From an uncultured Lachnospiraceae bacterium (GTDB lineage: Bacteria > Bacillota > Clostridia > Lachnospirales > Lachnospiraceae): a DNA stretch of 63,820 nucleotides. The position numbers and the translations under genes were made by a program. This document shows, piece by piece, positions 53,968-63,637 of this stretch. Positions within the stretch are counted from its first letter, which is position 1, and every line of letters begins with the position of its first letter. The stretch is from NCBI GenBank assembly GCA_910579865.1, contig CAJTXA010000017.1:1-63820 (forward strand), read 5' to 3'. A model generated the notes under the pieces. That model saw only the letters and a list, made by a program, of their open reading frames with translations, was not told where the DNA came from and ran no database searches.

Positions 53968-56337
53968 ATGAACGAAAAAGTGTTAAAAACATTAGAGTAT
54001 AATAAAATTACAGAACGATTAGAGAGTTATGCCTATTCAGATTTTGCAAAAGAACTTTGCCGAAATTTAATTCCACTATCAGATTTAGAAGAGATTCAAA
54101 AGAATCAAGCACAGACCAGTGATGCATATCGACGAATTGTTCAAAAAGGGAGTATTTCTTTTTCTGGGATTCGGGATATACGTGCTTCCTTTCAGCGATT
54201 AAAAGTGGGAAGTGTATTAGGAATGGGTGAACTATTAGCAGTAAGTTCACTTCTTGAAACGACAAATCGGGTAAAGGCTTTTTCTAGAAGTGATACAACA
54301 GATTTGCCAGATGATACTTTAGATGGTTTATTTGCTCGATTAGAGCCATTAACAGTTTTAAATCATGAACTAACCCGCTGTATTATTTCAGAAGAGGAAA
54401 TGGCGGATGAAGCCAGCCCAACTTTAAAAGATATCCGCCGTTCGATGCAAATTGCAAATGAGAGGATTCGAAGTCAATTAAATACAATAGTAAACAGCCA
54501 AAGCACAAAGGGATATCTACAGGAAACAGTAGTTACTATGCGAAATGGACGTTATTGTATTCCAGTGAAACAAGAGTATCGGGGACAGGTTCCTGGAATG
54601 ATTCACGATCAATCTTCTAGTGGTTCTACTCTTTTTATAGAACCTATGGCAGTTGTAAAATTAAATAACGATCGAAAGGAATTGTCGATAAAAGAACAAG
54701 AAGAAATCGAGCGAATCTTGGCAATATTAAGTAATCAGACAGCAGAGCATATGGAAGAAATTTTAGAAAATTTTCATATTTTAACTCAGTTGGATTTTAT
54801 ATTTGCAAAGGCTCTTTTATCGAAGGATATGAAAGGAAGCGAGCCAAAATTAAATAAAAATGGGGTTCTAGTTTTAAAACAAGCAAGACATCCTCTATTA
54901 GATCCAAAAAAGGTAGTTCCTTCCAATATTCACCTAGGAGAAGAATTTGATCTTTTGGTAGTAACTGGCCCAAATACAGGAGGCAAAACAGTATCTTTAA
55001 AAACAGTTGGCTTACTTTCTCTAATGGGACAGGCAGGATTGCATATTCCAGCTTTTGAAGGTTCAGAGTTGGCGGTATTTGAGGAAATTTATGCTGATAT
55101 TGGAGATGAACAAAGTATTGAACAAAGTTTAAGTACATTTTCTTCTCATATGACCAATATTGTAAAGATTTTGGAAAAGGCAGATGCGAATTCTTTGGTA
55201 TTATTTGACGAATTAGGTGCTGGAACCGATCCAACAGAAGGTGCAGCACTGGCTACAGCGATTCTTTCTTTTCTACACAATATGAAGATACGAACAATGG
55301 CAACAACACATTATAGTGAATTAAAAGTATTTGCTCTTTCTACAAAGGGAGTAGAAAATGCCTGCTGTGAGTTTGATGTAGAGACATTACGTCCAACCTA
55401 TCGACTTTTAATAGGGATTCCTGGAAAAAGTAATGCATTTGCAATTTCTGGAAAACTTGGATTGCCAGATTATATTATAGCAGATGCAAAACAGCGAATA
55501 ACAGAACAAGATGTAGAATTTGAAGATTTGATTGCAGATTTAGAAAATAGTAAACGAACCATTGAGAAAGAGCAGGAAGAGATTGCTGCTTACAAGGAAA
55601 AGGTTGAAACTTTAAAACAACAGCTAGAAAAAAAACAGGAACAGTTTGAAAAGCAAAAGGAACAAAAGATTCGAGAGGCAAATGAAGAGGCACGCCAGAT
55701 TTTACAAGAGGCGAAGGAATATGCGGATGAAACCATTCGGATGTTTCAAAGGGGAATGTCTGGGAAAGAGATGGAACAATATCGCAGCCAAATTCGAGAA
55801 AAAATCAATCAAAAAAATGAAAAACTTTCTATTAAAAAGACAGTAACTGTAAAAAAGAAAGAACAAAAAGCGACAGATTTTCATATTGGAGATGCAGTTA
55901 AAGTACTTTCTATGGGAGTTAATGGAACAGTAAGCACCTTGCCAAATAATAAAGGAGATTTATTTGTACAAATGGGAATTTTAAGGTCACAGTTAAACAT
56001 TCGGGATTTAGAATTAATTGATGAGGCTGTTATTACTGGACCAAATATAACTAGAAGTAGTGTAGGAAAGATTAAAATGTCAAAAAGTGCTACAATTTCT
56101 CCTGAGATTAATTTAATTGGGAAAATGGTAGATGAGGCAATTTCAGAATTGGATAAGTATTTAGATGATGCTTATTTGGCACATTTAGGACAGGTTCGAG
56201 TGGTACATGGAAAGGGAACAGGTGCTCTTCGAAAGGCAGTCCATGAGCATTTAAGGAGGATGCGAAATGTAAAAGAGTATCATCTTGGAGAGTATGGAGA
56301 GGGAGATGCTGGGGTTACAATTGTGGTATTTCGATAA
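53968..56337 (+). CDS. mutS2: endonuclease MutS2
   Basis: The 789-residue protein has the MutS core ATPase: Walker A VTGPNTGGKTVSLKT, Walker B LVLFDELGAGTDPTEGAAL. A coiled coil follows (EKEQEEIAAYKEKVETLKQQ), then a C-terminal Smr domain with HGKGTGALRKAVHEHL. MutS2 acts against recombination intermediates and at stalled ribosomes. In the Smr N-terminal motif, usually DLRG, this protein has NLIGK, so that part of the site is altered while HGKGTG is kept. The ATG at 53968 follows AAGGAG; earlier in-frame codons overlap trmL. Confidence 0.95.
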   Translation: MNEKVLKTLEYNKITERLESYAYSDFAKELCRNLIPLSDLEEIQKNQAQTSDAYRRIVQKGSISFSGIRDIRASFQRLKVGSVLGMGELLAVSSLLETTNRVKAFSRSDTTDLPDDTLDGLFARLEPLTVLNHELTRCIISEEEMADEASPTLKDIRRSMQIANERIRSQLNTIVNSQSTKGYLQETVVTMRNGRYCIPVKQEYRGQVPGMIHDQSSSGSTLFIEPMAVVKLNNDRKELSIKEQEEIERILAILSNQTAEHMEEILENFHILTQLDFIFAKALLSKDMKGSEPKLNKNGVLVLKQARHPLLDPKKVVPSNIHLGEEFDLLVVTGPNTGGKTVSLKTVGLLSLMGQAGLHIPAFEGSELAVFEEIYADIGDEQSIEQSLSTFSSHMTNIVKILEKADANSLVLFDELGAGTDPTEGAALATAILSFLHNMKIRTMATTHYSELKVFALSTKGVENACCEFDVETLRPTYRLLIGIPGKSNAFAISGKLGLPDYIIADAKQRITEQDVEFEDLIADLENSKRTIEKEQEEIAAYKEKVETLKQQLEKKQEQFEKQKEQKIREANEEARQILQEAKEYADETIRMFQRGMSGKEMEQYRSQIREKINQKNEKLSIKKTVTVKKKEQKATDFHIGDAVKVLSMGVNGTVSTLPNNKGDLFVQMGILRSQLNIRDLELIDEAVITGPNITRSSVGKIKMSKSATISPEINLIGKMVDEAISELDKYLDDAYLAHLGQVRVVHGKGTGALRKAVHEHLRRMRNVKEYHLGEYGEGDAGVTIVVFR

Positions 56338-56405
56338 TTAATATTAATAATAAATTTACAGCAAAAAGAAGGATAAAAAAGGATAGGCGGAAGGGAGAAA
56401 AGAGT

Positions 56406-57119
56406 ATGGCAGCGAAACAGAAGATTTTGATTGTAGATGATGATAATAATATTGCAGAGTTAATTTCTCTTTATTTAATTAAAGAGTGCTTTGATGCAAA
56501 AATTGTAAATGATGGGGAAGAAGCTCTTTCCGTTTTTTCAATCTATAAGCCAAATCTAGTTTTACTAGATTTGATGCTTCCTGGGATTGATGGATATCAG
56601 GTCTGTCGAGAACTTCGAAAAAATTCTCAGGTTCCGATTATTATGCTTTCTGCAAAAGGAGAGATTTTTGATAAAGTTCTTGGCTTGGAACTAGGAGCAG
56701 ATGACTATATGATTAAACCGTTTGATTCCAAAGAGCTGGTTGCTAGAGTAAAGGCCGTTTTACGGCGCTATCAGCCAGCCTCTGGAAATTATACGGTTGG
56801 AACAGAACAACAGGGAGAATATGTAGAGTATGAGGATTTGGTTATTAATTTAACAAATTATTCTGTACTTTATAAAGGGGAAACAATAGAGATGCCTCCA
56901 AAAGAGCTGGAATTGTTGTATTTTTTGGCATCTTCCCCAAATCAAGTGTTTACAAGGGAGCAGCTTTTAGATCATATTTGGGGATATGAGTATATTGGAG
57001 ATACAAGAACAGTAGATGTACATATTAAAAGACTGCGGGAAAAGATTAAGGATCATGAAAAATGGGGGATTTCTACAGTATGGGGAATAGGGTATAAGTT
57101 TGAATTGAAACGGGGTTAG
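56406..57119 (+). CDS. OmpR-family response regulator
   Basis: The 237-residue protein has a receiver domain (acidic pair DDD at 11-13, phosphoacceptor Asp55 in LVLLDLMLPG, Lys in YMIKPFDSKEL) and a C-terminal winged helix (MPPKELELLYFLASSPNQVF, then TVDVHIKRLREKI). The histidine kinase gene starts two bases after its stop. Together they form a two-component system that may control the downstream HtrA-like gene and cell-envelope functions. GGAAGGGAG precedes the ATG. Confidence 0.94.
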   Translation: MAAKQKILIVDDDNNIAELISLYLIKECFDAKIVNDGEEALSVFSIYKPNLVLLDLMLPGIDGYQVCRELRKNSQVPIIMLSAKGEIFDKVLGLELGADDYMIKPFDSKELVARVKAVLRRYQPASGNYTVGTEQQGEYVEYEDLVINLTNYSVLYKGETIEMPPKELELLYFLASSPNQVFTREQLLDHIWGYEYIGDTRTVDVHIKRLREKIKDHEKWGISTVWGIGYKFELKRG

Positions 57120-57121
57120 TT

Positions 57122-58528
57122 ATGAAAAAAGGAACAGTTTATGTGAAGTTTATCGTGGCTTATCTGATTTTTGCTTTACTGGGATTTTTTGCGATTACTT
57201 TTTTAACTTCAGATTGGACGTTTCAACATTTGGCTTCAAAAAAGGCAGAAACACTTTATAATGAAGCAAATCTGATAGCGAATCAGTTTGGTTCACACTA
57301 TTATAGTAAACAAATGACATTTTCAGAGGTAGAGGTGCAGCTTCGGGCGGTGGATACGTTTTTGGATGTACAGATCTGGATGACAGATGCAACTGGTAGA
57401 ATTATGCTAGATACTAGAAATACATGGACAGGAACTTTAATTGAAGAATTCGATCCGGCAGCGATTGGGGCAAAGCAGTATCAAACAGGGCGATATTATA
57501 ACTTATTTTCTCAGGATATGATTACTGTATCAGCACCAATTACTTCTAGCTTTCGTACTATGGGATATATTATTATTCATTCTAGTGTGGATTCTATTGA
57601 ACAAGAGAAAGAAGAATTACTTCGGATTTCTTATATTACTTTGATTGTAATTTTTCTTTTGTCTTTAATTATTCTTGTGATTTTTACAGTTAGTGTTTAC
57701 CTTCCTCTTAAGAAAATTACGGAGGCAGCAAATGAATATGCTTCTGGAAATTTAAAACATCGATTACAGGTAGCAGGAAGTGATGAGATTAGTTATTTAG
57801 CGGCTACTTTAAATTATATGGCTTATGAACTGAATAAGTCAGAAGAGTATCAAAAAAAGTTTGTAGCAAATGTATCTCATGATTTCCGTTCCCCTTTAAC
57901 ATCAATTAAAGGGTATATTGAAGCGATGAAGGATGGAACGATTCCCTATGAGATGCAGGAAAAATATTTGGATATTGTGATATTTGAAACAGAACGGCTT
58001 AGGAAATTAACCAGTAGTTTATTAACATTAAATTCTTATGATACAAAGAAAACATTATTGGATATTGGAACATTTGATATTAATTTAATGATTAAAAATA
58101 CCGTTGCTACATTTGAGGGTGTTTGTAATCCAAAGAAGATTTCTTTTGTATTAACTTTTTCTAATAGAGAACAGTATGTAACAGCAGATATAGGAAAAAT
58201 TCAGCAGGTACTTTATAATCTGATTGATAATGCAGTAAAATTTAGCTATCAAAATTCTTCCATTCAGATTCAAGTATCGGAACAGAATGAAAAGGTATTT
58301 GTATCAGTGAAGGATTCTGGAATTGGTATTCCAAAGGATTCTGTTTCTAAAGTATTTGATCGGTTTTATAAAACAGATTTATCACGAGGAAAGGATAAGA
58401 CAGGAACAGGCTTAGGGCTTTCAATTGCAAAGGAAATTGTTTTGGCACATAAAGAAAATATTGATGTGATTTCTACAGAAGGTGTTGGAACAGAATTTAT
58501 CTTTTCTCTTGCAAAAGCAAAAGAATAA
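57122..58528 (+). CDS. sensor histidine kinase
   Basis: The 468-residue membrane kinase has two helices (KFIVAYLIFALLGFFAITFL and YITLIVIFLLSLIILVIFTV) flanking an extracytoplasmic sensor domain of about 140 residues. A HAMP linker follows, then HisKA with His253 (NVSHDFRSPLTSIKGYIEAM), and HATPase_c with the N box (NLIDNAVKFSY), DSGIGIPKDS and GTGLGLSIAKEI. The partner regulator gene precedes it. The stimulus is unknown; envelope stress is a guess from the HtrA-like neighbour. Confidence 0.94.
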   Translation: MKKGTVYVKFIVAYLIFALLGFFAITFLTSDWTFQHLASKKAETLYNEANLIANQFGSHYYSKQMTFSEVEVQLRAVDTFLDVQIWMTDATGRIMLDTRNTWTGTLIEEFDPAAIGAKQYQTGRYYNLFSQDMITVSAPITSSFRTMGYIIIHSSVDSIEQEKEELLRISYITLIVIFLLSLIILVIFTVSVYLPLKKITEAANEYASGNLKHRLQVAGSDEISYLAATLNYMAYELNKSEEYQKKFVANVSHDFRSPLTSIKGYIEAMKDGTIPYEMQEKYLDIVIFETERLRKLTSSLLTLNSYDTKKTLLDIGTFDINLMIKNTVATFEGVCNPKKISFVLTFSNREQYVTADIGKIQQVLYNLIDNAVKFSYQNSSIQIQVSEQNEKVFVSVKDSGIGIPKDSVSKVFDRFYKTDLSRGKDKTGTGLGLSIAKEIVLAHKENIDVISTEGVGTEFIFSLAKAKE

Positions 58529-58677
58529 CAAATTCATTCATAAATTGTTCATAATAAATTGTTATACTATTTTAAATAGTTTAAAAGTGTGAAATATAGT
58601 TACCTATGCAGTGATTCTCTATGGGAAAGTATTGTTGCCCAATTACTTTGCAGTATGAAAGAGGAGGGAAGAAAGGT

Positions 58678-60066
58678 ATGACTGGTAAGGGGAATGGAGA
58701 GAAACAGGAAACATTTTCATTTGTAACAGAGCACATTAAGCCTTCAAAAGGACGAGTAAAACGACATGCTTTGAAATTTTTGGAGGCGATTTTACTTGCC
58801 GTGGTGTTTGGTGCAGTTGCAGGTGTGACGTTTGCCTTTGTTCTTCCCTATGTCCGGCCGGATACAGATGAGGCAATTAGGGAATCGGTAAAGATTCCAA
58901 GAGATGAACTACTTGATGCATCAGAAAAGAATATGTCTGGAGATACGAAAGAAACGGTAGAATCAGAAAGTACGTTAGAACCAGGAAATAATCCGGCTGT
59001 TATAGAACCAACAAGCAGTATGGAAACAAGAATAGAAGAAGAATCAACGCCATCGTTTGAAGAGATGTTAGAAGAAGCATTACAGGAACATAGATTGACA
59101 ATAGAAGATTATGTAGTACTTTACAGTGAACTGTATAAAGTAGTAACAGTAGTGAATCAGTCAATTGTAACAGTGACTTCTTCTCAAAATAATGTAGATT
59201 GGTTTAATAATGCATTTGAATCTTCAGAGGAAACATCTGGATTGATTTATAATAAAACAGAGGATGAGCTTTTGATTATGACAGATGCAGATAGTATTCA
59301 TAATGCAGATGATATTAGTGTTACCTTTTTTAATGGAACAGAGTGTGGAGCAGTGTTGCGTAAGTTGGATACCATTACTGGACTAGCTGTGATTGCGGTG
59401 GAGGCTTCTTCTTTGGAGCCAGAATATTTAAAAGAACTTCCAACTGCTATATTGGGAAATTCCTATACTGTAAAACAGGGAGATCCAGTGATTGTAGTGG
59501 GAAATCCAATGGGATATAATTATTCTATGTCTTATGGAGTTGTGACAAATACCAAGAAAACGACACAAACCATTGATGCAAATTTAAGATTGATTAATAC
59601 TACAGCACTCTCCGATTCTTCAGGAAATGGATTTCTTTTGAATTTAAAGGGAGAAATTGTAGGGGTTATAACAAAAGAATATAAGAGTGAAAGTAGTTCC
59701 AATATTGTGACAGCAATTGCTGTTTCTGATGTAAAAGGAACTTTAGAGCTATTGTCGAATGGATGCAGTATGCCATATTTTGGTATTATTGGCCAGGAAG
59801 TAACATCAGATATTGCAGAGAGCATGAAGCTGCCGCTTGGAGTTTATGTGGCAGAAGCAGTAGCAGGATCTCCTGCTTATCAGGCAGGAATTCAAAGCGG
59901 AGATATTATTGTTTCTATAAATGAAATGGAGATTAAAACAATGAAGGTACTTCGGAACTTTTTGGAAGCACGTTCAGTTGAAGAAAGTATCACTGTAACA
60001 ATTCTTCGTGCAGGAAGAGAGGAGTACCGTAGGATAGAGGTAGAAGTGATATTGATGGAACAATAA
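58678..60066 (+). CDS. HtrA/DegP-like PDZ protein with degenerate catalytic triad
   Basis: The 462-residue protein has one N-terminal membrane helix (FLEAILLAVVFGAVAGVTFA), an acidic linker, a trypsin-like domain and a C-terminal PDZ domain (AYQAGIQSGDIIVSINEMEI). Aligned with the usual HtrA motifs, all three catalytic positions differ: TNxHVI corresponds to LIMTDADSI (Asp205 for His), TDLAVL to TGLAVI (Gly235 for Asp), and NPGNSGGP to SDSSGNGF (Gly316 for Ser). It is therefore probably a pseudoprotease that keeps the scaffold and PDZ domain. The ATG at 58678 follows GAGGAGGGAAGAAAGG. The two-component genes lie directly upstream. Confidence 0.82.
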   Translation: MTGKGNGEKQETFSFVTEHIKPSKGRVKRHALKFLEAILLAVVFGAVAGVTFAFVLPYVRPDTDEAIRESVKIPRDELLDASEKNMSGDTKETVESESTLEPGNNPAVIEPTSSMETRIEEESTPSFEEMLEEALQEHRLTIEDYVVLYSELYKVVTVVNQSIVTVTSSQNNVDWFNNAFESSEETSGLIYNKTEDELLIMTDADSIHNADDISVTFFNGTECGAVLRKLDTITGLAVIAVEASSLEPEYLKELPTAILGNSYTVKQGDPVIVVGNPMGYNYSMSYGVVTNTKKTTQTIDANLRLINTTALSDSSGNGFLLNLKGEIVGVITKEYKSESSSNIVTAIAVSDVKGTLELLSNGCSMPYFGIIGQEVTSDIAESMKLPLGVYVAEAVAGSPAYQAGIQSGDIIVSINEMEIKTMKVLRNFLEARSVEESITVTILRAGREEYRRIEVEVILMEQ

Positions 60067-60257
60067 AATCAAAAAATTAAAATAAGTAAGGCAAGTGGAA
60101 ATTAGTAGTAACATTAATTGTATAAAAGATTTGGTAAGAAAGAAATAAAAAATTGTAATGGGAGAATAAAAAATAGGTGTCAAGAAATCCTGTGTTTTTA
60201 TAGTTTTTAAAGTTTTGTAAATGTTTAAAGAAGATAATTAAGAAAGAGGAGAGGAAT

Positions 60258-61208
60258 ATGAAATATATTGAAACGTTACATGAAGGAGAACGAGTTTTAG
60301 ATGTTTATTTATGTAAAAAGAAACAGTCTGCTATGACAAAAAATGGAAAGGCATATGATAATTTAACATTACAGGATAAAACAGGAGTGATTGATGCAAA
60401 GGTTTGGGATCCAAATTCGCAGGGAATTGATGAATTTGAGGTATTAGATTATGTGGAGGTAACAGGAGAAGTTACTAGTTTTAATGGGGCTTTACAATTA
60501 AATGTAAAACGAATTCGTAAAGTGCGTGAGGGGGAATATAATCCTGCGGATTATGTACCAACGACAAATAAAGATGTGGAACAGATGTATACAGAGCTGA
60601 TGAAATATGCAGAGAAGGTTTCCAATCCGTATATGAAGAAGTTAGTAGATTCTTTCTTTCGAGAAGATGCTGCTTTTATTCATCACTTTAAAAAACATTC
60701 TGCAGCAAAGACAGTCCACCATGGGTTTGTGGGAGGTCTATTAGAGCATACGCTTGGGGTGACTCGTATTTGTGTGGATTTTACAAAGTATTATCCCTTG
60801 CTGAAGTATGATTTGCTGATACCAGCAGCGATGTTTCATGATATTGGTAAAATATGGGAAATATCTAGTTTCCCAGAGAACGATTATACAGATGATGGAC
60901 AGTTATTAGGGCATATTGTAATGGGATATGAACTGCTTGGAAAACGAATTCAGAAAATTGAAAATTTTCCTAAAAAATTGGAAAGTGAGTTAAAACATTG
61001 TATTCTTGCCCATCATGGAGAATTGGAATATGGTTCTCCAAAAAAGCCAGCTCTTATGGAGGCGATAGCACTTAATATTGCAGATATTGCAGATGATCGG
61101 ATGGAAATGATGACAGAACTTTTGTCTAGTGCAGGAGAAAATGATGGGTGGCTTGGATTTAATCGGTTTGTGGATTCTAATATTCGCCGGACAAGCCGAG
61201 AATGGTAG
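60258..61208 (+). CDS. yhaM: 3'-5' exoribonuclease YhaM family
   Basis: The 316-residue protein combines an OB-fold nucleic-acid binding domain (residues 1-95: LTLQDKTGVIDAKVWDPN) with an HD-domain nuclease (HHGFVGGLLEHTLG with the first His, MFHDIGKIWE with the HD pair, and a later LAHHGELEYGSP). YhaM degrades short RNAs from the 3' end in Firmicutes. AGAGGAGAGGAAT precedes the ATG. It is followed closely by rlmD. Confidence 0.93.
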   Translation: MKYIETLHEGERVLDVYLCKKKQSAMTKNGKAYDNLTLQDKTGVIDAKVWDPNSQGIDEFEVLDYVEVTGEVTSFNGALQLNVKRIRKVREGEYNPADYVPTTNKDVEQMYTELMKYAEKVSNPYMKKLVDSFFREDAAFIHHFKKHSAAKTVHHGFVGGLLEHTLGVTRICVDFTKYYPLLKYDLLIPAAMFHDIGKIWEISSFPENDYTDDGQLLGHIVMGYELLGKRIQKIENFPKKLESELKHCILAHHGELEYGSPKKPALMEAIALNIADIADDRMEMMTELLSSAGENDGWLGFNRFVDSNIRRTSREW

Positions 61209-61248
61209 AGAAGGAAATTAAGTTTAAAAAGAACGGAGTTTAAGAGAA

Positions 61249-62610
61249 ATGGAATATAAAAAAAATGATGTCTATTCTCTTACAATTACAGATGCCAATA
61301 TGGATGGAGATGGTGTGGGAAAGCTGGATGGCTTTCCCATATTTGTAAAGGATACTGTGATTGGAGATGTGGCAGAAGTTAAATTAATTAAGGTTAAGAA
61401 AAATTATGGGTATGGAAGATTAATGAAGTTGATACAGCCTTCTAAAAATCGGGTGGAGCCACGCTGTGATGTGGCAAGACAGTGTGGAGGTTGTCAGCTT
61501 CAGTTTTATTCTTATCAAGAACAGCTTCGGTTTAAGGAAAATAAGGTTAAGAATCATTTGGAGCGAATTGGAAAAGTAACTGGATATCAGTTTCATCCAA
61601 TTATTGGAATGGAGGAGCCTTTTCATTACCGAAATAAAGCACAGTTTCCAATTGGCAGAAATAAGGATGGACGAGTGATTGCTGGATTTTATGCAGGACG
61701 AACCCATTCAATTATTGAGTATAAAGATTGTGTATTGGGCAGTAAAGAAAATAAATTAATATTAGAAATTATATTAAAGTTTATGGAAGAATATCAAGTT
61801 ACTCCCTATCAAGAAACGACACATACTGGATTGGTACGGCATGTATTAATCCGGCAAGGATATCATACAGGTGAGATTATGGTATGTATGGTGATTAATG
61901 GAACGATGTTGCCACATGCAAAAGAATTAGTAAAACGTCTACAGGTATTGGAACACATCACAAGTATTATGGTGAACTGCAATCAGGAAAAAACAAATGT
62001 AATTCTTGGGAAAGAATTGATTACCCTTTGGGGAAATGATTTTATTACAGATTTTATTGGAGATATTTGTTTTCGAATTTCTCCATTATCTTTTTTTCAA
62101 GTAAATCCAATACAGACAGAACAGCTTTATCAGAAAGCGTTGCAATATGCTAATTTAAGCGGAAAGGAAATGGTTTGGGATTTGTACTGTGGTATTGGAA
62201 CAATTTCTCTTTTTTTAGCACAAAAGGCAAAGAAAGTCTATGGGGTGGAAATTGTAGAACAGGCAATTGAAAATGCCAAAGAAAATGCCAAAAGAAATCA
62301 GATAGAAAATGTAGAATTTTTTACAGGAAAGGCAGAGGAGGTTTTTCCAGCTTGGTATAGGCAAAATCGGGAACAAGCTGATGTGGTGGTACTTGATCCA
62401 CCTCGTAAAGGATGTGAAGAAGTGCTTCTTCAAACTATTGCAGAGATGAAAGTGGAACGAATTGTTTATATATCTTGTGATTCAGCTACATTGGCAAGAG
62501 ATGTTAGAATTTTAGATGGGATGGGATATCGGCTTTTGGAGGTTACACCAGTGGATATGTTTGCTCAAACGGTGCATGTGGAGACTGTGGTGTTGATACA
62601 AAGGAAATGA
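61249..62610 (+). CDS. rlmD: 23S rRNA (uracil-5-)-methyltransferase RlmD/RlmCD-type
   Basis: The 453-residue enzyme has an N-terminal TRAM domain (LTITDANMDGDGVGKLDG), a 4Fe-4S cluster site (Cys73, Cys79 and Cys82 in RCDVARQCGGCQLQFYSYQE; a further Cys near 165), and a C-terminal AdoMet-dependent domain with WDLYCGIGTISLFLAQKA, VVLDPPRKGC and the catalytic YISCDSATLARDV. It methylates uracils in 23S rRNA. The frame runs intact to 62610, directly against a mobile element; the 3' end of this gene is a known integration hotspot in Firmicutes. Confidence 0.93.
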   Translation: MEYKKNDVYSLTITDANMDGDGVGKLDGFPIFVKDTVIGDVAEVKLIKVKKNYGYGRLMKLIQPSKNRVEPRCDVARQCGGCQLQFYSYQEQLRFKENKVKNHLERIGKVTGYQFHPIIGMEEPFHYRNKAQFPIGRNKDGRVIAGFYAGRTHSIIEYKDCVLGSKENKLILEIILKFMEEYQVTPYQETTHTGLVRHVLIRQGYHTGEIMVCMVINGTMLPHAKELVKRLQVLEHITSIMVNCNQEKTNVILGKELITLWGNDFITDFIGDICFRISPLSFFQVNPIQTEQLYQKALQYANLSGKEMVWDLYCGIGTISLFLAQKAKKVYGVEIVEQAIENAKENAKRNQIENVEFFTGKAEEVFPAWYRQNREQADVVVLDPPRKGCEEVLLQTIAEMKVERIVYISCDSATLARDVRILDGMGYRLLEVTPVDMFAQTVHVETVVLIQRK

Positions 62611-62613
62611 TAC

Positions 62614-62637
62614 CAACATATCGCTTGCGATATGTTG
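62614..62637. repeat. 24-bp palindrome at the rlmD/mobile-element boundary
   Basis: CAACATATCGC, TT and GCGATATGTTG form perfect 11-bp arms, three bases after the rlmD stop. No T-run follows, so a recombination or attachment site is as likely as a terminator. Confidence 0.6.
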
Positions 62638-62819
62638 AAATCCTTGAATTTACGCACTTTGTGACATTTTTCAGTTTCAACAAAATCGGTGAAAATCATA
62701 AGGAAAAGATACTTGTGAAGAAAGTAACCGTAGTTGTGGCGTTAGACCTCGGTACGGGGAACACAAAAAATCCTGACAATGAAAGTGAATAGAGAGCTAT
62801 CAAATATAGTGATAGATTA

Positions 62820-62853
62820 TAGGGATGCTTGAGTGAGAGTGTCCCTATTTTTT
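62820..62853 (+). terminator. rho-independent terminator or attenuator in mobile-element leader
   Basis: TAGGGA and TCCCTA enclose a GAGTGAGAG-rich loop and are followed by TTTTTT. It lies about 60 bp before the DUF6075 ribosome binding site and may attenuate transcription entering the element. Confidence 0.5.
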
Positions 62854-62915
62854 ATATAGGGCATTCCATAGTGGGATGCTCTTTTCAATTCAATTTTAAA
62901 AGGAGGAACAGAAAA

Positions 62916-63383
62916 ATGTCAAACACAGCGTTAAGAGCAGAGAAAGCGAAAGAGATTATTTTTATCAGCGATGCACATGAGAAATTCTACTATGAGAAAT
63001 TGAAAGAGGTCAGGTATCAGGACGTGTACCACAAAGCGCTTGTATATTGTCTTGGTATCAGCGATGACACAAGAAGAAATATCAACAGCATTTATAACTT
63101 TAAGACAGGCTGTGTAAAAACGGAGTGTCTGCATGAAGGCTGGCAGACCAGCGGGAGCTTAAAAGTAGTCAGGATGGCGTTTAACCTTTACTGCAATGGT
63201 ACGCCAAGTGTCTTTGATTACGATGATGCGGAGGAACAGGTGGACGAGTGCAGACGGTACACAGTGGAAGAACTGTTCTGCTGTGCCTATGCGCCTTATT
63301 TTTGGCAGGCGGTACAGATTCGTTATCCGGAATATGTAACATATAACCACAACTTGTACGCCATGCTTGGAGGACGGGATTGA
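62916..63383 (+). CDS. DUF6075-family conjugative-element protein
   Basis: The 155-residue protein starts MSNTALRAEKAKEIIFISDA and has the conserved core DVYHKALVYCLGISDDTRRN and a C-terminal YNHNLYAMLGGRD. Proteins like this recur in Tn1549-like and related conjugative transposons of Clostridia beside DUF3970 and parA genes. The function is unknown. AGGAGG precedes the ATG at 62916; the reading frame upstream is leader. Its stop overlaps the next start (TGATG). Confidence 0.8.
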   Translation: MSNTALRAEKAKEIIFISDAHEKFYYEKLKEVRYQDVYHKALVYCLGISDDTRRNINSIYNFKTGCVKTECLHEGWQTSGSLKVVRMAFNLYCNGTPSVFDYDDAEEQVDECRRYTVEELFCCAYAPYFWQAVQIRYPEYVTYNHNLYAMLGGRD

Positions 63384-63559
63384 TGTTAAAAGTCAGGCTT
63401 ATGGGAACGAAGAACGATATTAAGTGGTTCGGGAAGATTTTACAGAGGAACCCGAAAATCGAAGTGACGGAGTTTTCCGATATGTTCCCAAACAAAGGGA
63501 CAAAGAAATATTACAGGACTTATGTGGAAGTCAGGAAAAGCAACGTAAAAGAAAATTAG
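63383..63559 (+). CDS. DUF3970-family small protein, 58 aa
   Basis: The frame encodes MLKVRLMGTKNDIKWFGKIL, then EVTEFSDMFPNKGTKKYYRT and a basic end. This matches the short DUF3970 family of integrative conjugative elements. It overlaps the DUF6075 stop by one base, so translation is coupled. No enzymatic motif is visible. Confidence 0.75.
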   Translation: MLKVRLMGTKNDIKWFGKILQRNPKIEVTEFSDMFPNKGTKKYYRTYVEVRKSNVKEN

Positions 63560-63580
63560 TAGAAGCAAAGGAGAATTATC

Positions 63581-63637
63581 ATGTGTAAAATAATCGCAAT
63601 CGCAAACCAGAAAGGCGGTGTGGGTTATGGCAAGTAA
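63581..63637 (+). pseudogene. parA 5' fragment, interrupted
   Basis: After AAAGGAG the ATG starts MCKIIAIANQKGGVGYGK. It is identical in pattern to the ParA/Soj N terminus, but the P-loop should continue GVGKTT; instead the sequence switches at about 63625 to unrelated DNA. The parA gene of the conjugative element is therefore cut by an insertion. Confidence 0.75.

Noticed and set aside
62607..62792. 61-residue frame overlapping the rlmD stop
   Set aside because: It runs through the palindrome, has no ribosome binding site and no recognisable domain.
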